NCBI GenBank assembly: GCA_033964015.1
Contig: CM066913.1
Coordinates: 24,702,790 to 24,766,789, forward strand
Source of the DNA: Scolanthus callimorphus
Lineage: Eukaryota > Cnidaria > Anthozoa > Actiniaria > Edwardsiidae
Direction: 5' to 3'
Length of the DNA stretch: 64,000 nucleotides
The notes below the pieces were generated by a model. It made no database searches. It was not told the DNA's origin and saw only the letters and a program-made list of their open reading frames with translations. The position numbers and the translations under genes were made by a program. Below, one piece after another: positions 10,262 through 21,162 of the stretch (its first letter is position 1; the number at the start of each line of letters is the position of its first letter).

Positions 10262-13144
10262 CATCTAAAAATAATCCCGCTAAAGTTCCGAATATGATGG
10301 TAGCAAATGTGATGTCAATTGCACCTAAAATCGACGAAGTGAGGGAATTTATCAATCGCAAAGAAATAAACCTTGCATTTATAACAGAAACTTGGCTGAA
10401 GGAATCTGTGTCCGATAGTGTTATTCATATTCCCGATTTCACTGTAGTACGCGAAGATCGGAAGACCGATGCTCACGGTGGCGTTTGTGCATACATCAAG
10501 GATGGGATGTTCAAATATAAGCAGCTAAAAGATATTCAATGTTGTGATGAACATGAGAGCTTGCGGCCGAACCGACTCCAGCGAGGCTTCTCTTGTCTAA
10601 TTGCTCCAGTAATTTATCATCCACCGAAGGCAGATGATAGAGCAATCCGCGATCATCTATTCCAATCTCTTACTTTGGTAGAATCAAAGTACCCGAACTG
10701 CGGTATTATAGTGTCCGGTGACTTTAATCGGCTAGACATTAAGAGTTTATTAAGACATTTCCACTTAAAACAAATAGTCACCGTGAAATCAGCTACATTA
10801 GACCTAGTGCTGACCAACATGCATGAATATTTCAATTTACCACAGGCCTTCCCGCCATTTGGATTATCCGACCATAATACGGTGGTGGCGTCGCCGGCTA
10901 ATGTAGTACCTAAACCTAATATCAAGAAAGTCATAGAAAGGAGAGATAAGCGTGAGAGCCGCAAAGCAGCAATGGGAAGATACTTGTGCGCTATTGACTG
11001 GCAACATTTATTCGCCCCATTGGAGAACTGTGAGCAGATGTGGGAAATGTTCCATCACGTGATATTTACCGGTCTAGATATTCTCATGCCGGTGGAAAAG
11101 GTCAAAGTTTGCTCAGCTGACGCCCCATGGATGAGCCAAAGGGTAAAGTCTCTCATTCTGCAAAGGCAAAAGGCATTAATACGCATGGCGCTAGTTCTGT
11201 ACAGTTCAAGCATTACAGAAATTTAGTAAACAGGGAGAGGAAAGCTTGCAGAGGACGATACTATGAGTCTAAGATACAGCATTTGAATAAAGAAAATCCA
11301 AGATGCTGGTGGGATGAGGTGAAGCGCCTAAGCGGTGCTAAGTCGGCACATGGCGATTTGTTAAGTCTAATAAATGTCGAGCATTTTTCACAGCTGCCAC
11401 GACAAGAGCAGGCTAATGTTATTAACGCGGCTTTTCTGGAACCACTTCAAGAATACAAGTTAGATTCTCCACTAACCTCACTTGCACTGGAGGACTTGCC
11501 CATGTTTTTAAGTGTTGGCGAAGAACGCGTACAGAGGGTGCTATCAAAGTTGAACCCAGGCAAAGCAAGTGGTCCTGACGACATCCCTAGCTGGCTTTTG
11601 AGGGAATATTGTGATCTACTAGCGTTCCCTACTATGAAGATCCTGAATGCTTTGTATCGTGAGCAATCTTTGCCTCCTATATGGAAGATGGCTCATGTCG
11701 CCCCTTTGCCAAAGAAGAAACCTGTTTCTGACCTGAAGAAGGAGCTAAGACCCATCTCGCTGACGCCGTGCGTTGCTAAGGTAGCAGTGGGATTCGTGGT
11801 CGAAGATTACGTTAAGCCAGCTGTACTGGATGTCATTGACAGCTGTCAGTATGGAGCGATTCCCAAGTCGTCAACCACCATGGCTCTGACAAGTATGCTA
11901 CATCACTGGTCCCTAGGGACTGATGGGAACGGAGCGACAGTCAGAACACTATTGTTTGACTATCGAAAAGCTTTTGACTTTATAAATCATGAAATCTTAG
12001 TAAAGAAACTAAGTCAGTTAAACATACCACGTAGTGTTGTAAACTGGATAATTGATTTTTTATCAAATAGATTGCAAAGAATCAAACTAGCTAAGGGCTG
12101 CTACTCTGAGTGGGGCCCAGTCCCTTCCGGGGTACCACAGGAACCAAATTGGGGCCATGGTTATTTATCTTAATGATTAACGATCTGGGTATTCATTCAC
12201 CATATATTTGGAAATTTGTTGACGATACCACGGCATGCGAGATCATTCCGAAGGGAAATGTTAGCGAAGCTCAGAGCAGATTATCCAGTGGTCTCGGGAA
12301 AATAGAGTACAACTAAATCCTGATAAATGCAAAGAGTTGAGAATATCTTTTGCCCGAAAACCTGAAGAGTTTGACGCTGTCGTTGTCGATGGCAAAGAGC
12401 TAGAAGTTGTTAGTAGTGCCAAATTGTTAGGATTGACTATCAGTGATAATCTGACGTGGAATGCCCATGTAGATGAATTAGTCAAGAAAGCCAGTAAGAG
12501 GTTATACTTTTTAGTGCAACTGAAGCGCGCGAGACTTCCAGCGTCAGATCTGATCCCCTTTTATGTAGCATGCGTGCGAAGCACCACCGATTATGCTATT
12601 CCTGCCTTTTACAATGCTCTCCCGCAATATTTAGTAAACGAGCTCGTGCGTATCGAAAAAAGGGCGCTTTCGATTATAATGCCCGGCACGAGCTACAATA
12701 ATGCGTGCGAAACATTAGGTTTAACTCCAATGAGGGATCATCACATGTTCTTATGCGATCATTTTTTTAAGAACATAGAGTCTGATGAAAAACACAAACT
12801 CCACAGTTTGCTTCCACCACGCAACGATATAGCATATAACCTTAGGCGCAACCGTAAATATGCCATGCCACATCTACGAACCAACAGGACTAGGAATTCC
12901 TTCATTTTTGCCATGGCTAAATAATAAATGATTAGATGGACTGTTTTTACAGATTTTAGCACATTTTAATAAATATTAGGTATTTTTATAGAAATTGATA
13001 TTGCATTATATTATATTTATTATAAAATGTATATATATATAGTTTTATGTCTCTTTTGTAAATAATTGTGTAATTCAGCCTTCGGGCTGCAATGCGATTT
13101 TTTAAAAAAACTATCTAAAAAAATAAAATAAAAAAAAACATTTG
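10262..13144 (+). mobile_element. CR1/L2-like non-LTR retrotransposon, 5'-truncated, 4-bp target duplication
   Basis: Flanked by TTTG at 10258-10261 and 13141-13144. Its 3' tail is A-rich (ATAAAATAAAAAAAAACA) and it is inserted in the Myb-like coding exon. The 5' end begins inside the endonuclease domain, as usual for incomplete reverse transcription. The assignment to the CR1/L2 side of the jockey-like clades rests on reverse-transcriptase motifs and remains tentative. Confidence 0.75.
10285..12924 (+). pseudogene. LINE ORF2: apurinic-type endonuclease plus reverse transcriptase
   Basis: The endonuclease part is in one frame to about 11180, with motifs NLAFITETWL, IIVSGDFNR and GLSDHNTVV. 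A single-base frame change near 11180 leads into the reverse transcriptase: LNPGKASGPDDIP, LRPISLTPCVAK, TLLFDYRKAFDFINH, then GVPQ. A lost G at 12140 shifts to GPWLFILMINDL and the catalytic box FVDDTT. This is the F-x-DD motif with the usual alanine replaced by valine. A third break near 12275 precedes the C-terminal domain, which ends at 12924 (RTNRTRNSFIFAMAK). The protein nicks target DNA and copies its RNA. This copy is not functional as read. Confidence 0.8.
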
Positions 13145-13457
13145 TCTCCTGTGCAGCAGCATCCTTTTCCATCAGCTCCTCAATCCCAGTTTCAGTTTCT
13201 GTCATATCTGTCTCAATCCCACTAGCCCTCTTCTCGTGAGCCAATTTTGCTCTTAAATTATCAGACAGGCGAGTGTACCTTTCTCGGACAGCTCTGTCGT
13301 CTACTTTAAATTTTGGTTCCTCAACCATTTGCAGGCGTCGTACAATCTCTCGCCATCTATCCCCTCTCGGTTTTGTTCCTTTCTTTGTTCCTGTGAAAGG
13401 ATCAATTGCCAAGGCCTCACGGACCATTAATCGGTCATGCTCTTCAGTCCAGAACAT

Positions 13458-14485
13458 AGGTCTGCAAGGAAGAATAGAAGATATTAGTTCAGATGTTCTG
13501 AAACAGATGAGTCTGTCATCTTAGTATCAGAATAGTGTCCGTGTGTTTATTTATTTATTTTCTTGTATACAGGAAGAAAGCATATTACATCCAGTGACAG
13601 CCATTTTGCACAAAGCCTTGTTATTCAACCCGGCCCTAAGGGATTTTGATTCACTCCATGTTATATTTTGAGATTTTCCTTTTCTACAGACTTGGTCACT
13701 GTTTTGGGGTTTATAAAACTAGGACTTTTTTGCCTAAGATGTAGATGTAGGTACGACAGGGTATAAACAATCAAGTAAGCAGTACACTTTTGGCGGGAAT
13801 TTGCAAGAAGATCGATTAGCAGCCAAATGCTCTTTATGGCTCGCCTCTGGTATTAAAATTGCCTTATGAGGTATAGATTTATAGTTATAGAGAAAAACTC
13901 TTAAGCTTATATGTTTCATACTTTATGTTTGAAGTTATAAATAAGCTTTTTAAGTAAAGTTATTAAGCTAAACATCATAAATTTTGGCGCGCTTTGCGTA
14001 GATATCGATTCAAGTAGCTCAAAATGTTCATACTTCGCTATAAAATGCGATCAAAATGTTCTTTATAGCTTTAGTTAAACGATAGTTCGTAAAGGAACCT
14101 CGAAAGGTGGACTTACGCTGGTTTTGCTGTCGATTTCTTGGTTGTGGTTCGTGGCACGAACACTAGATGAGAGGCCATGGCTTTGCACTCTAAAGATCTA
14201 CGAAAATTTCGGTTTATTAGCGATTAATTCAAGTCATATAGGTCTCACAACAACAAATAAATGTTATTCAATAGATTTCAAGGGATTCAAGTCGTTTCAC
14301 CTTAGAAAGGATGGAGAAAAACACTCGCAACGGCAAACACGGCAAAACCACCAACTTCACGTTCTCGACTGCGGCAGGACGGGCGACACACCGGGAGATT
14401 GCAGTTACCGCGCATGCTCAGGCTCGTAAATATTTCCGGTTCCGGTCACCGTCGCGTCTCCCGTCGCGGTGCTAAAGGTCTCTAA
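13458..14485. other. Right non-coding arm of the Harbinger element
   Basis: About 1 kb between the Myb-like start codon and the right terminus. It includes an AT-rich middle and a GC-rich last 80 bp (CGGTTCCGGTCACCGTCGC) resembling the left arm. No supported gene. Confidence 0.5.
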
Positions 14486-14639
14486 TAACTCAGTGCAATT
14501 AGCTGATCTCAGAGCTCATCCCTAGCCTGTAGAAAGATGATATCACCTGGCTGCTATTGGAGTTATTCAAGCTTGAATATGCTGAACAGGTCTACTCCGA
14601 TATTATAAAGGTTGTTGTTCGAACATTGGTCAACCATTA
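14486..14639. other. Short spacer between the Harbinger and mariner elements
   Basis: About 150 bp of flanking DNA ending in the TA target of the mariner insertion (14638-14639). I recognise nothing in it. Confidence 0.4.
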
Positions 14640-14822
14640 CAGTCAAATCAAGAATACTTTGGCCGCCGCGCTTCTGAACTCGGTTGGGAACTTGGGAACT
14701 GGGGCGAGTAGTTGACAAGTTCATTGTCAACGGGCCAATGAGATTCGCAACTTCACAATGAACTTGACAGTTTCGTTTAGAACTTGGGCACAAAGTTCCC
14801 AACCAAGTTCACAACCAAGTTC
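14640..14822 (+). repeat. Left 183-bp terminal inverted repeat of the mariner element
   Basis: Identical to the reverse complement of 18472-18654 except at its sixth base (A against G). It contains several AACTTGG/CCAAGTT motifs in both orientations, candidates for transposase-binding sites. The start codon of the plus-strand gene lies 17 bp inside it. Confidence 0.95.
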
Positions 14823-14839
14823 ACAACTTGGAACTCGCA

Positions 14840-16432
14840 ATGGCGGACGATGAGCTGTGGTCTTGGATGGGAACATTTGAGAATCAGCTCGAACCTTCTT
14901 TCTTAAGCAACGTTTATGAAACGCTAAAAGCAAATGGCTTTACAACCAGACTGAAATTGAAGCTTATAAGAGAAGAAGATTTAGGGATAATGTTTAACGA
15001 AGTTATTCCTTTGGGCGCCAAAGCTCTGCTTTCATACCAACTAAGTCTTCTGAACGAAGAATCCCCTTTGCCTTCAAAAGCAAAAGCTCGCCGTACACAT
15101 CAGGCTGAGACATCATCGGAAGTAACTGAAACCTCACAACCGACCAAGAAGGTATGATAATAGTAGCTGATCATTGCAGCAATAAATGGGTTGCGCACCT
15201 GTTGTACGTAGTTCTTGTCACATTTTTGAAATGCTTACTAGGTAACTTAAATTTCACCTTTTCATAGAATGTTGTCAGAGCCTTACAAGTTCAAAATACA
15301 AGAACAACTAACAAAAGAAAAGGAAGACCTACAAGAAATCCACATGAATATCGAATCCATGAGTGTCGATATTCGAGAGCCAAGTCCGATCGGTAGCGGG
15401 AAAACTATTTGCGGCCATTGTCACCATCGCGGCCACAAAAACCTGCCAACGAAACCATGCGTGCTGAAGGCCTGCACAGATTATACTTACTGCGGAATAA
15501 AAGAGAAGCATCCTGAATATTTCTCAAAACTGAGTACCTTAAAGCTTGAGAAGAGAAAAAAGGAAAAGGCCATTTTAGAAATGGAAAACCAAGTCAAATC
15601 TATGGAACAGTTCTCCAGCAGCAGCGAGTTTCAATTTGTGAAAAATCTGACTCCACGACTTTATTTTATTGACGCCAGTTACAAAACCAACAAAGCAAAA
15701 CTTATGCGGGACGTGCGTTTGCTCCGCGAGGGGCTGGATGGAAAATTTCCTCCTGTAACCACTAATGATGCTGAACAGCTTCATTTACTGAACACAAAGT
15801 TCAAGAAGAATTCAGGTGTTACTGCTAAAGCAGACGCTGACGAGACCGACTTCTAAAGTATTATTGATAGCAGGCCTATAGATTACTCTCCTGACTTTCT
15901 GACTTCCAGAGAAATCTCCAAGGAACTTCAGGAACTGCCTACAGCGCGCTCTAGTGACAGGAAACTAGAATCAAAGTATTCTGGAAGTTCTAGTAGCGAG
16001 GAAGAAGCTTATCCCCTCTTTATGCGCGATAAAAAGCACGAGAAAAAAGAAAAGCGTCGTAAAAAGCGCGCGCGCTCATCCAAGCAACAATACTCGTCAG
16101 ATGAAGATTTTCCACGCAGAGGAAGCCCAAATTTTCCATTTCCCTTTATTACGAATCCTTATGTACATATGATGCCACCCTATATGAATCAATTTTCAAT
16201 GTTTTCTCCAGGGGCATATCCCTGTTCTGAAACAACGTGGCAACCTTTATTTGCACGCCCTCCTTGTCCACCTTCAACAACCTTCCAAGTAGTACAGGGA
16301 AATTCGGTTACCGCTACTGCCACCACCACGACTCCTACAAAGGCAGACTTTTCAAATGACAGCGATCCGCAATCTCCAAATAGCGAGAAAGCTGCACATG
16401 CTTTGTTGGAGCTAGGAAACAATCCTCATTGA
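14840..16432 (+). pseudogene. Accessory gene of the mariner element: helical N-domain, Cys/His zinc site, coiled coil
   Basis: Unrecognised gene. Exon 1 (14840-15151, donor GTATGA) encodes about 104 residues resembling a small all-helical SAM-like fold (FLSNVYETLKANGF, REEDLG). Exon 2 begins after CATAG at 15268. It has a Cys/His cluster near 15412-15515 (CGHCHHRGH, KPC, C, YTYCG, KHPEY), then a K/E-rich coiled coil. An in-frame TAA at 15854-15856 is followed in the same frame by a Ser- and basic-rich tail, a P/F/M-rich stretch and a stop at 16432. At the exon junction the phase does not fit by one base, so either an indel or an unseen splice site is present. By analogy with Harbinger and ISL2EU it may be a DNA-binding partner of the transposase; this is inference. 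Confidence 0.65.
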
Positions 16433-17413
16433 AATGTGACATTATTGTGATCTCGCGAGATAAATAACTAAACAAGAGACTCTAGAATCCACCCGATCAT
16501 GCCTTATTATTTTGCGATCTCTGTTGCGTTCAATTTTTGGAGCCTATAGTTTTTTTTTGCCATGTGCTGTTTTCAATCTTGGAAGGTGAACATTTCGATT
16601 TAGTACACGCTTTTGGTTTCACTCGATTTTTGAAGCTTGGAAATCGAGTCAACAGAATTATGTTATGAAATTAGGGGAATGCAATCGAAACTGTTAGTTC
16701 TATCGGCCTTTCCTGATCATTCATACTAATAATTATACAAGTTCATTTCTAGACTTTTCATGATCTTTTCAAAAACTTCTGAGAGAAAAACAAAAGGTTT
16801 GCATGAACGTTCGCAATTTCTGGTTGTGTTGATGTTGTGTGTGTTCAGGCAATTTATTACTGTGGTTTGCCAATTTATCTAAGGCCAGAGGAACAGCTAC
16901 TGTTAAACATGAGAGTATAGAAATATGTATCAGGACAGCCAGTGTCGAGTATTGCCAAGCCAACTTCCAACTTTATTAGTATTTTAGGCCATTTCTCATC
17001 TCCATTTATTAGTTTCTCACAGAAAACAAATTACCGCCTAATAGTTGAGCTAATTTCAGTCGTGAGTTTTGACTGATTATTGATGTAAATAAAGGATGGT
17101 TGATGCAAATAAAAAGCATTGCAATCGAATAATTGACGATACCTCCTTTACATGTAACAAATATCTTTTATACATTTTACTCCAAATGTCTGTTGGCGAA
17201 ATCTAACTACTGAAGTACTAGAAGTTGAGCGCAACGTCAATGAATTATTGGAGTTCTACAGTATCTCATAATGAAACGCAAATTCCCACGGTAAATCTAT
17301 AAATAGAACACCAGGAAGTACAGTACTGTTCTGTCATGAATAGACTCATTTCACGCACAGGATTCTCTCACAAGATCAAATAACAGATAGTCCATAGAAT
17401 CTAAGAAAATTGT
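16433..17413. other. Spacer between the convergent mariner genes
   Basis: AT-rich, with no convincing ORF. It provides the 3' ends of both genes. Confidence 0.45.
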
Positions 17414-18433
17414 TCACATTGTATATCCACAGTGCCTGAAAAAGTTCCTTGGAATTCCTGCAGTTATCTGGCTCAGACCATCGTAGATCGCAACATGCGT
17501 ACTTTCCTCGGTCAACTTGGTGTTCTTTCTAAGATTGGCCTTTAGAACTCGAAAACAGTATTCGCATGTGTTATAAACTGGGTGATACGGACGTTGGAAA
17601 ATTAAATTACAACCATTCTGAGCTAGCATATGTCTCAAAAGAGGTTCTGTATATCTCCCATGATGAAAACCACAATTGTCCATTATTATAGTGTCTCCGT
17701 CTTTTAATACGCGATTTCCGAATATATCTTCTACCTCTAGAGCCTCTTCAAAGAAATTTAGGAGTTCAAGACCATTTGAAGGTCCGTTGATAATGTTCAG
17801 GTGATCGATTCCAAATATGCTGTGCAGCAGGTTAACTGTGTAGTTAGCGTTCGAAGCGTATCGTTGTACTTCTACGGCAGGAGATCCCACCGCTGAATGT
17901 CCATATTGCCTATTTCCTGTGGTTTTTACAACGGAGCACTCGTCAAAGAAGTGCATTGTATTCGGATCAAGAGTACTGCAAACGGCCAAGTATTCTAGCA
18001 ATCGCTGTTCGCACTCAGCCGTCAAACTTTCCCTTGGAACTACTTTCAATCGTTTGTATGAATAACCAAGGTCATCCCGTATAACCCCAGAAATGGAAGA
18101 TTTGCAGGGTAGGTTTTCTGGCAAGCAAACGTTATTCTCAACTAGCTTCCTCTGAATTTCGCCCGCGCTTATGCTAGGCTGTTGCTGTTTCCAGTATTCA
18201 GTAAACATGACAACATCATCCGTTCTCGCTGTTCTTGTTCGAAAACCGCCAGTTCTGTGCTTGCTATCTCCACGTTGAAGGAACTTGTTTACAATGTTCG
18301 AAACTGTGCTCTTTGGCACATCCAACTGCCTTCCGATTTCTCTTTCGCTACTGCCACTTAGCCACTGGTCGACAATTTCTCCCCGAACAGTATCTGGCAA
18401 GGATTTCCCCTGCTGAATAAATGGATTCGACAT
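17414..18433 (-). CDS. Tc1/mariner-superfamily transposase with paired-like HTH, DD38E spacing
   Basis: Intact 339-residue ORF, ATG 18433, 38 bp inside the right TIR. Residues 10-60 form a paired-domain-like helix-turn-helix (VRGEIVDQWL...GRQLDVPKSTVSNIV) that would bind the TIR. A second HTH-like stretch (AGEIQRKLVE... SISGVIRDDLGYSYKRL) follows at about 90-130. The DDE core has D164 (MHFFDECS), D252 (IIMDNCGFHHG) and E291 (YNTCEYCFRVLK). Between the last two acidic residues there are 38 residues, unlike DD34E Tc1 or DD34D mariner. The protein cuts at the TIR ends and inserts at TA. It is the only full-length DNA transposase in the window with no break. Promoter elements probably lie in the TIR. 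Confidence 0.9.
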   Translation of the reverse strand: MSNPFIQQGKSLPDTVRGEIVDQWLSGSSEREIGRQLDVPKSTVSNIVNKFLQRGDSKHRTGGFRTRTARTDDVVMFTEYWKQQQPSISAGEIQRKLVENNVCLPENLPCKSSISGVIRDDLGYSYKRLKVVPRESLTAECEQRLLEYLAVCSTLDPNTMHFFDECSVVKTTGNRQYGHSAVGSPAVEVQRYASNANYTVNLLHSIFGIDHLNIINGPSNGLELLNFFEEALEVEDIFGNRVLKDGDTIIMDNCGFHHGRYTEPLLRHMLAQNGCNLIFQRPYHPVYNTCEYCFRVLKANLRKNTKLTEESTHVAIYDGLSQITAGIPRNFFRHCGYTM

Positions 18434-18471
18434 ACCGAATTTGCATCTACGACCGCATCATGCAACCATCG

Positions 18472-18654
18472 GAACTTGGTTGTGAACTTGGTTGGGAACT
18501 TTGTGCCCAAGTTCTAAACGAAACTGTCAAGTTCATTGTGAAGTTGCGAATCTCATTGGCCCGTTGACAATGAACTTGTCAACTACTCGCCCCAGTTCCC
18601 AAGTTCCCAACCGAGTTCAGAAGCGCGGCGGCCAAAGTATTCTTGATTCGACTG
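18472..18654 (-). repeat. Right 183-bp terminal inverted repeat of the mariner element
   Basis: Reverse complement of 14640-14822 with one mismatch. The neighbouring TA (18655-18656) is the target duplication. Confidence 0.95.
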
Positions 18655-18859
18655 TAAAGGAGGCTTTTGCAAATGTCATGTACAAGGATGGGAGAAAGAG
18701 CCCTGGGACAAAGCAGCCACTGATGCCATTCGACCGAATGCTATTTGGTCTGCTACATTATAACATAGAGTTCTTCTCTAGCACAAGTGTCCAGCAAGTT
18801 AAATCTGTAGCTATTATCTTCAGACCTCACCACATAAAATGCAATAGTATAAGATTGTC

Positions 18860-19075
18860 CTCTTCTATGATCGCCAGAATCTCCAGCAACTTTTGAGCAT
18901 CCCAAAAGCACACTTCATTCTCACGAGTTTTAGATAGCTGGTCATTGAAAACCTTTTCCGCTGCATCTCTAGTTCCCTCTGGATATGGCTTTTACAGCCA
19001 GCCAGAAACTGTATAAGTGGTATCACCGACAAGATACGGCTGAATTTCATGGGTTTCAATATGGAACAGCGGCTG
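18860..19075 (-). pseudogene. Fragment of a second PIF/Harbinger DDE transposase
   Basis: Reading the minus strand gives YLVGDTTYTVSGWL-stop-KPYPEG, then KVFNDQLSKTREN and, in the next frame, CAFGMLKSCWR. This matches the HARBI1-type stretch GD..Y ... FN..LSK.R ... FG.LK.RWR containing the second D and the final E region. One stop and one frameshift are present. It is unrelated to the 771-2300 copy. Confidence 0.6.
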
Positions 19076-20142
19076 ATCTGCTAGTGTTTCTCCATTATCG
19101 GCTCGTAATGCTACTATTTCTACAAACCTTTGCATTGAGTAGACTTCCTGGATTACCAGCTGCTAAATCAATAAACATTTTACGCCTGTTCACAATCCCT
19201 TGTAGAGTCACATTGTTTCTCGTTGGTATCTGCTGAAATAATCAACAGCTGAGTTTGTGACATTTTTGCATTTGCTTGACAACATACCAAACACACGCAG
19301 CAATTAACACGGCCTTAGAACCACACTTAAAGGAACAAAAAATCGACAATGTTCGAGGGCTCGCTCATACCACCGATACCAAAGAAACCAAACCAAACAA
19401 CACTGCCAAATCAAAAATACTGCCGCATCTGCAAACATTATTATTAGTCCTGGTGATGAAGATGCAGCACATACGAATTTTATTGTCCAGGACAAGTTGT
19501 TCGTTTAATGTTCACATCTATCCCAGATCGAAGGGTACAACATAGAACAAACAGATGTATAAAGAAAATGTCAGAATAAATTATCATCTAAACGATGCTT
19601 CTTGTGAACAAGGTGATCTTCAAACTAAACATGAAGGAAACGATAATCCATCAAATGCTTCTGAAAGTCAGTGAAAGAGACAGTCAGTGAAAGTGGTGAA
19701 AGAGACAGTCAGTGAAAGAGGCAGTGAGTAACAAAGTGGTCTTCACACTGTTCAAGGTAAAATATAATCTTTTTGACTTATGATCTATGACACGTTTTAT
19801 TCGAACTATTGCTACTACATTGTTTCCTAAGGCGCTATACCGTTTTTTGTGATCAACTGTATTGTGTTAAACGTTTTTGCTGCTTGTTTGTAGCTAAAAT
19901 TTTAATCTTCAGCACCTTCTATGCATCCAAGTAAACCGCTACAACCTTTGCGTTTTCGGCCCGTCGGCGACTGCTTCAAACTGATCGCGTGATCGCTTTT
20001 CATTTACCACGTAATGCATTGTTCATGTTCCACTTCATCAGTACATTTTGAGCATCCATTTTTTTGGTGCTTTCAAACGAAGTTAATGCCCAAAAGTATT
20101 GATCAAGTGATACATAAGCAACACATCACGTGGTAATAATAA
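19076..20142. other. Unassigned sequence with a short tandem repeat
   Basis: No gene is recognised. At about 19,668-19,740 a local repeat of GTCAGTGAAAGAGACA-like units (three to four imperfect copies) is visible. The plus-strand frame 19276-19545 has no domain I know. Confidence 0.4.
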
Positions 20143-20580
20143 TCTATACTATTAAAATCGCATTGTCAGGGTCACCCCCGCCAATCAGAGTGCGGCATTT
20201 TAGCACGTTTCCACGGGCAGGCGAAGGTAAAATAAAGGGCCATAAAAAACCGTTTTCAAACTTTAAACATTTCACAGTCCATTGAAAAGAAAGTCGAAAT
20301 CTCACGTGTAGGCGTGTTTTTGTTGGATAAGAATAATCTACAATGAAGTTCCAATTCATGCGATTTCTTATGCGAGGGACAAAGCCGCCATGTCGAATTC
20401 TTCCACAGAAACTAAGAAAGAACTGAGTTCGCACAGCCGAAAACACCATAGACATCCAGACCCAAATAGTTCTGTTATAAATTACTTGCAGGCATGTGCT
20501 GGCCCTCCTAATATGCTTAAGTTTAAGTTCTGTGAGTAGGAAGAAAATTCGCCACCAGAATCGCATTGTGAAGCCTTTTT
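20143..20580 (+). mobile_element. Possible Helitron 5' end
   Basis: TCTATACTATTAAAA at 20143-20157 preceded by A is the canonical 5' terminus of many Helitrons, which insert between A and T. I could not find a convincing 3' hairpin followed by CTRR-T downstream, so the right boundary is only a guess and the call is weak. Confidence 0.3.
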
Positions 20581-21162
20581 CGTGTTCAGAAGTGTGGTTT
20601 GCGAAATCGCCTTAAAGTTTGCGTTTATGTTTGTCAGGGAAAATCAAAACCACTTTTAGACGTCAAAATTGGTAGAGTTGTAGTTCAATATCTTGGGAAA
20701 ACGTTGGCAGTCAGAAACTTATGAATTTGGTAGAAAAAAGCAAGTATATTCCATGAATACTGGACGACGCGCAAAAAAGTAGAATTTTACAGTCAAAAAG
20801 TCGCCTTGAATTATTTGAAATCGGCTTGGTGAATGCCGTCTAAACTTTGTGTAGGGCTAGACAAATGTGTAAGGAGTAAGGCTCAGTGTGTCATTTCAAA
20901 AGTTTAGATCGAATAGCACTTCAGGTGCCTGTCAATCAAAAGTGTGCCCCCCCCCCCTGTAACGTTGCTATGGTAACTCCTATAACAATAAAAAATACAT
21001 CACTACTAATTTCAATCTTTCTCCAGTAAGTGGTCGAAGTGGAGCTACAATCGCATAAAGTCAAGTGGTCAAGCCCGAGAAAAATTGTAGGCAGCCTCCT
21101 TAAATACCGATCTCTTTGCTGGAAAGGGTTTTGTTCGAGTTTTTGTTTAAGTCAGTTGGATT
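20581..21162. other. Unassigned spacer
   Basis: No supported feature. A short C-run lies near 20,948. Confidence 0.35.

Larger units (their letters stand above)
9912..13457 (-). pseudogene. Harbinger Myb/SANT-like partner protein, split by a LINE insertion
   Basis: Harbinger elements encode a second, Myb-like protein that binds the ends and brings in the transposase. The N-terminal part starts at ATG 13457 (MFWTEEHDRLMV) with a tryptophan-spaced Myb/SANT-like helical block (RWREIVRRLQ) and runs to 13145. The C-terminal part resumes at 10261 (KKRQKEEDK...) and ends at 9912, as a long coiled coil with a Q-rich run and LREKSAQ/KELELKKQE repeats. Between them lies a 2.9-kb CR1-like LINE. Joining the two parts with one copy of the 4-bp TTTG duplication gives exactly 663 nt (220 codons plus stop) without any break. 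This gene was therefore intact when the LINE landed. Confidence 0.8.
597..14488 (+). mobile_element. PIF/Harbinger DNA transposon carrying nested elements
   Basis: The ends are inverted copies: TAGAGACCTTTAGC at 600 and its reverse complement ending at 14,484. Similarity continues over about 40 bp. Both ends lie beside the trinucleotide TAA (597-599; 14,486-14,488), consistent with the 3-bp TWA duplication of Harbinger elements. One base at the right end is ambiguous. Inside are a DDE transposase on + (771-2300) and a Myb-like partner on - (9912-13457), the usual two-gene set of PIF/Harbinger. Removing the nested ISL2EU element (about 3214-9626) and the LINE (10262-13144) leaves about 4.6 kb, a normal size. 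The element is dead or non-autonomous as read, because both genes are broken. Confidence 0.8.
14640..18654. mobile_element. Young Tc1/mariner-superfamily transposon with 183-bp TIRs and two genes
   Basis: The element starts and ends with CAGTC, is flanked by TA on both sides (14638-14639; 18655-18656), and totals 4,015 bp. CAGT ends plus a TA duplication are diagnostic of the Tc1/mariner superfamily. It holds an intact DDE transposase on - (18433-17414) and a second, unrelated gene on + (14840-16432). Each gene begins just inside one TIR and they run toward each other. Typical Tc1/mariner elements are 1.2-2 kb with a single gene, so the size and gene content are unusual. The TIRs differ at one of 183 positions, which implies a recent insertion. 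Confidence 0.9.

Noticed and set aside
14563..14802. Minus-strand ORF and its twin at 18492-18896
   Set aside because: They are the same TIR translated in both copies and continue into unrelated flanks.
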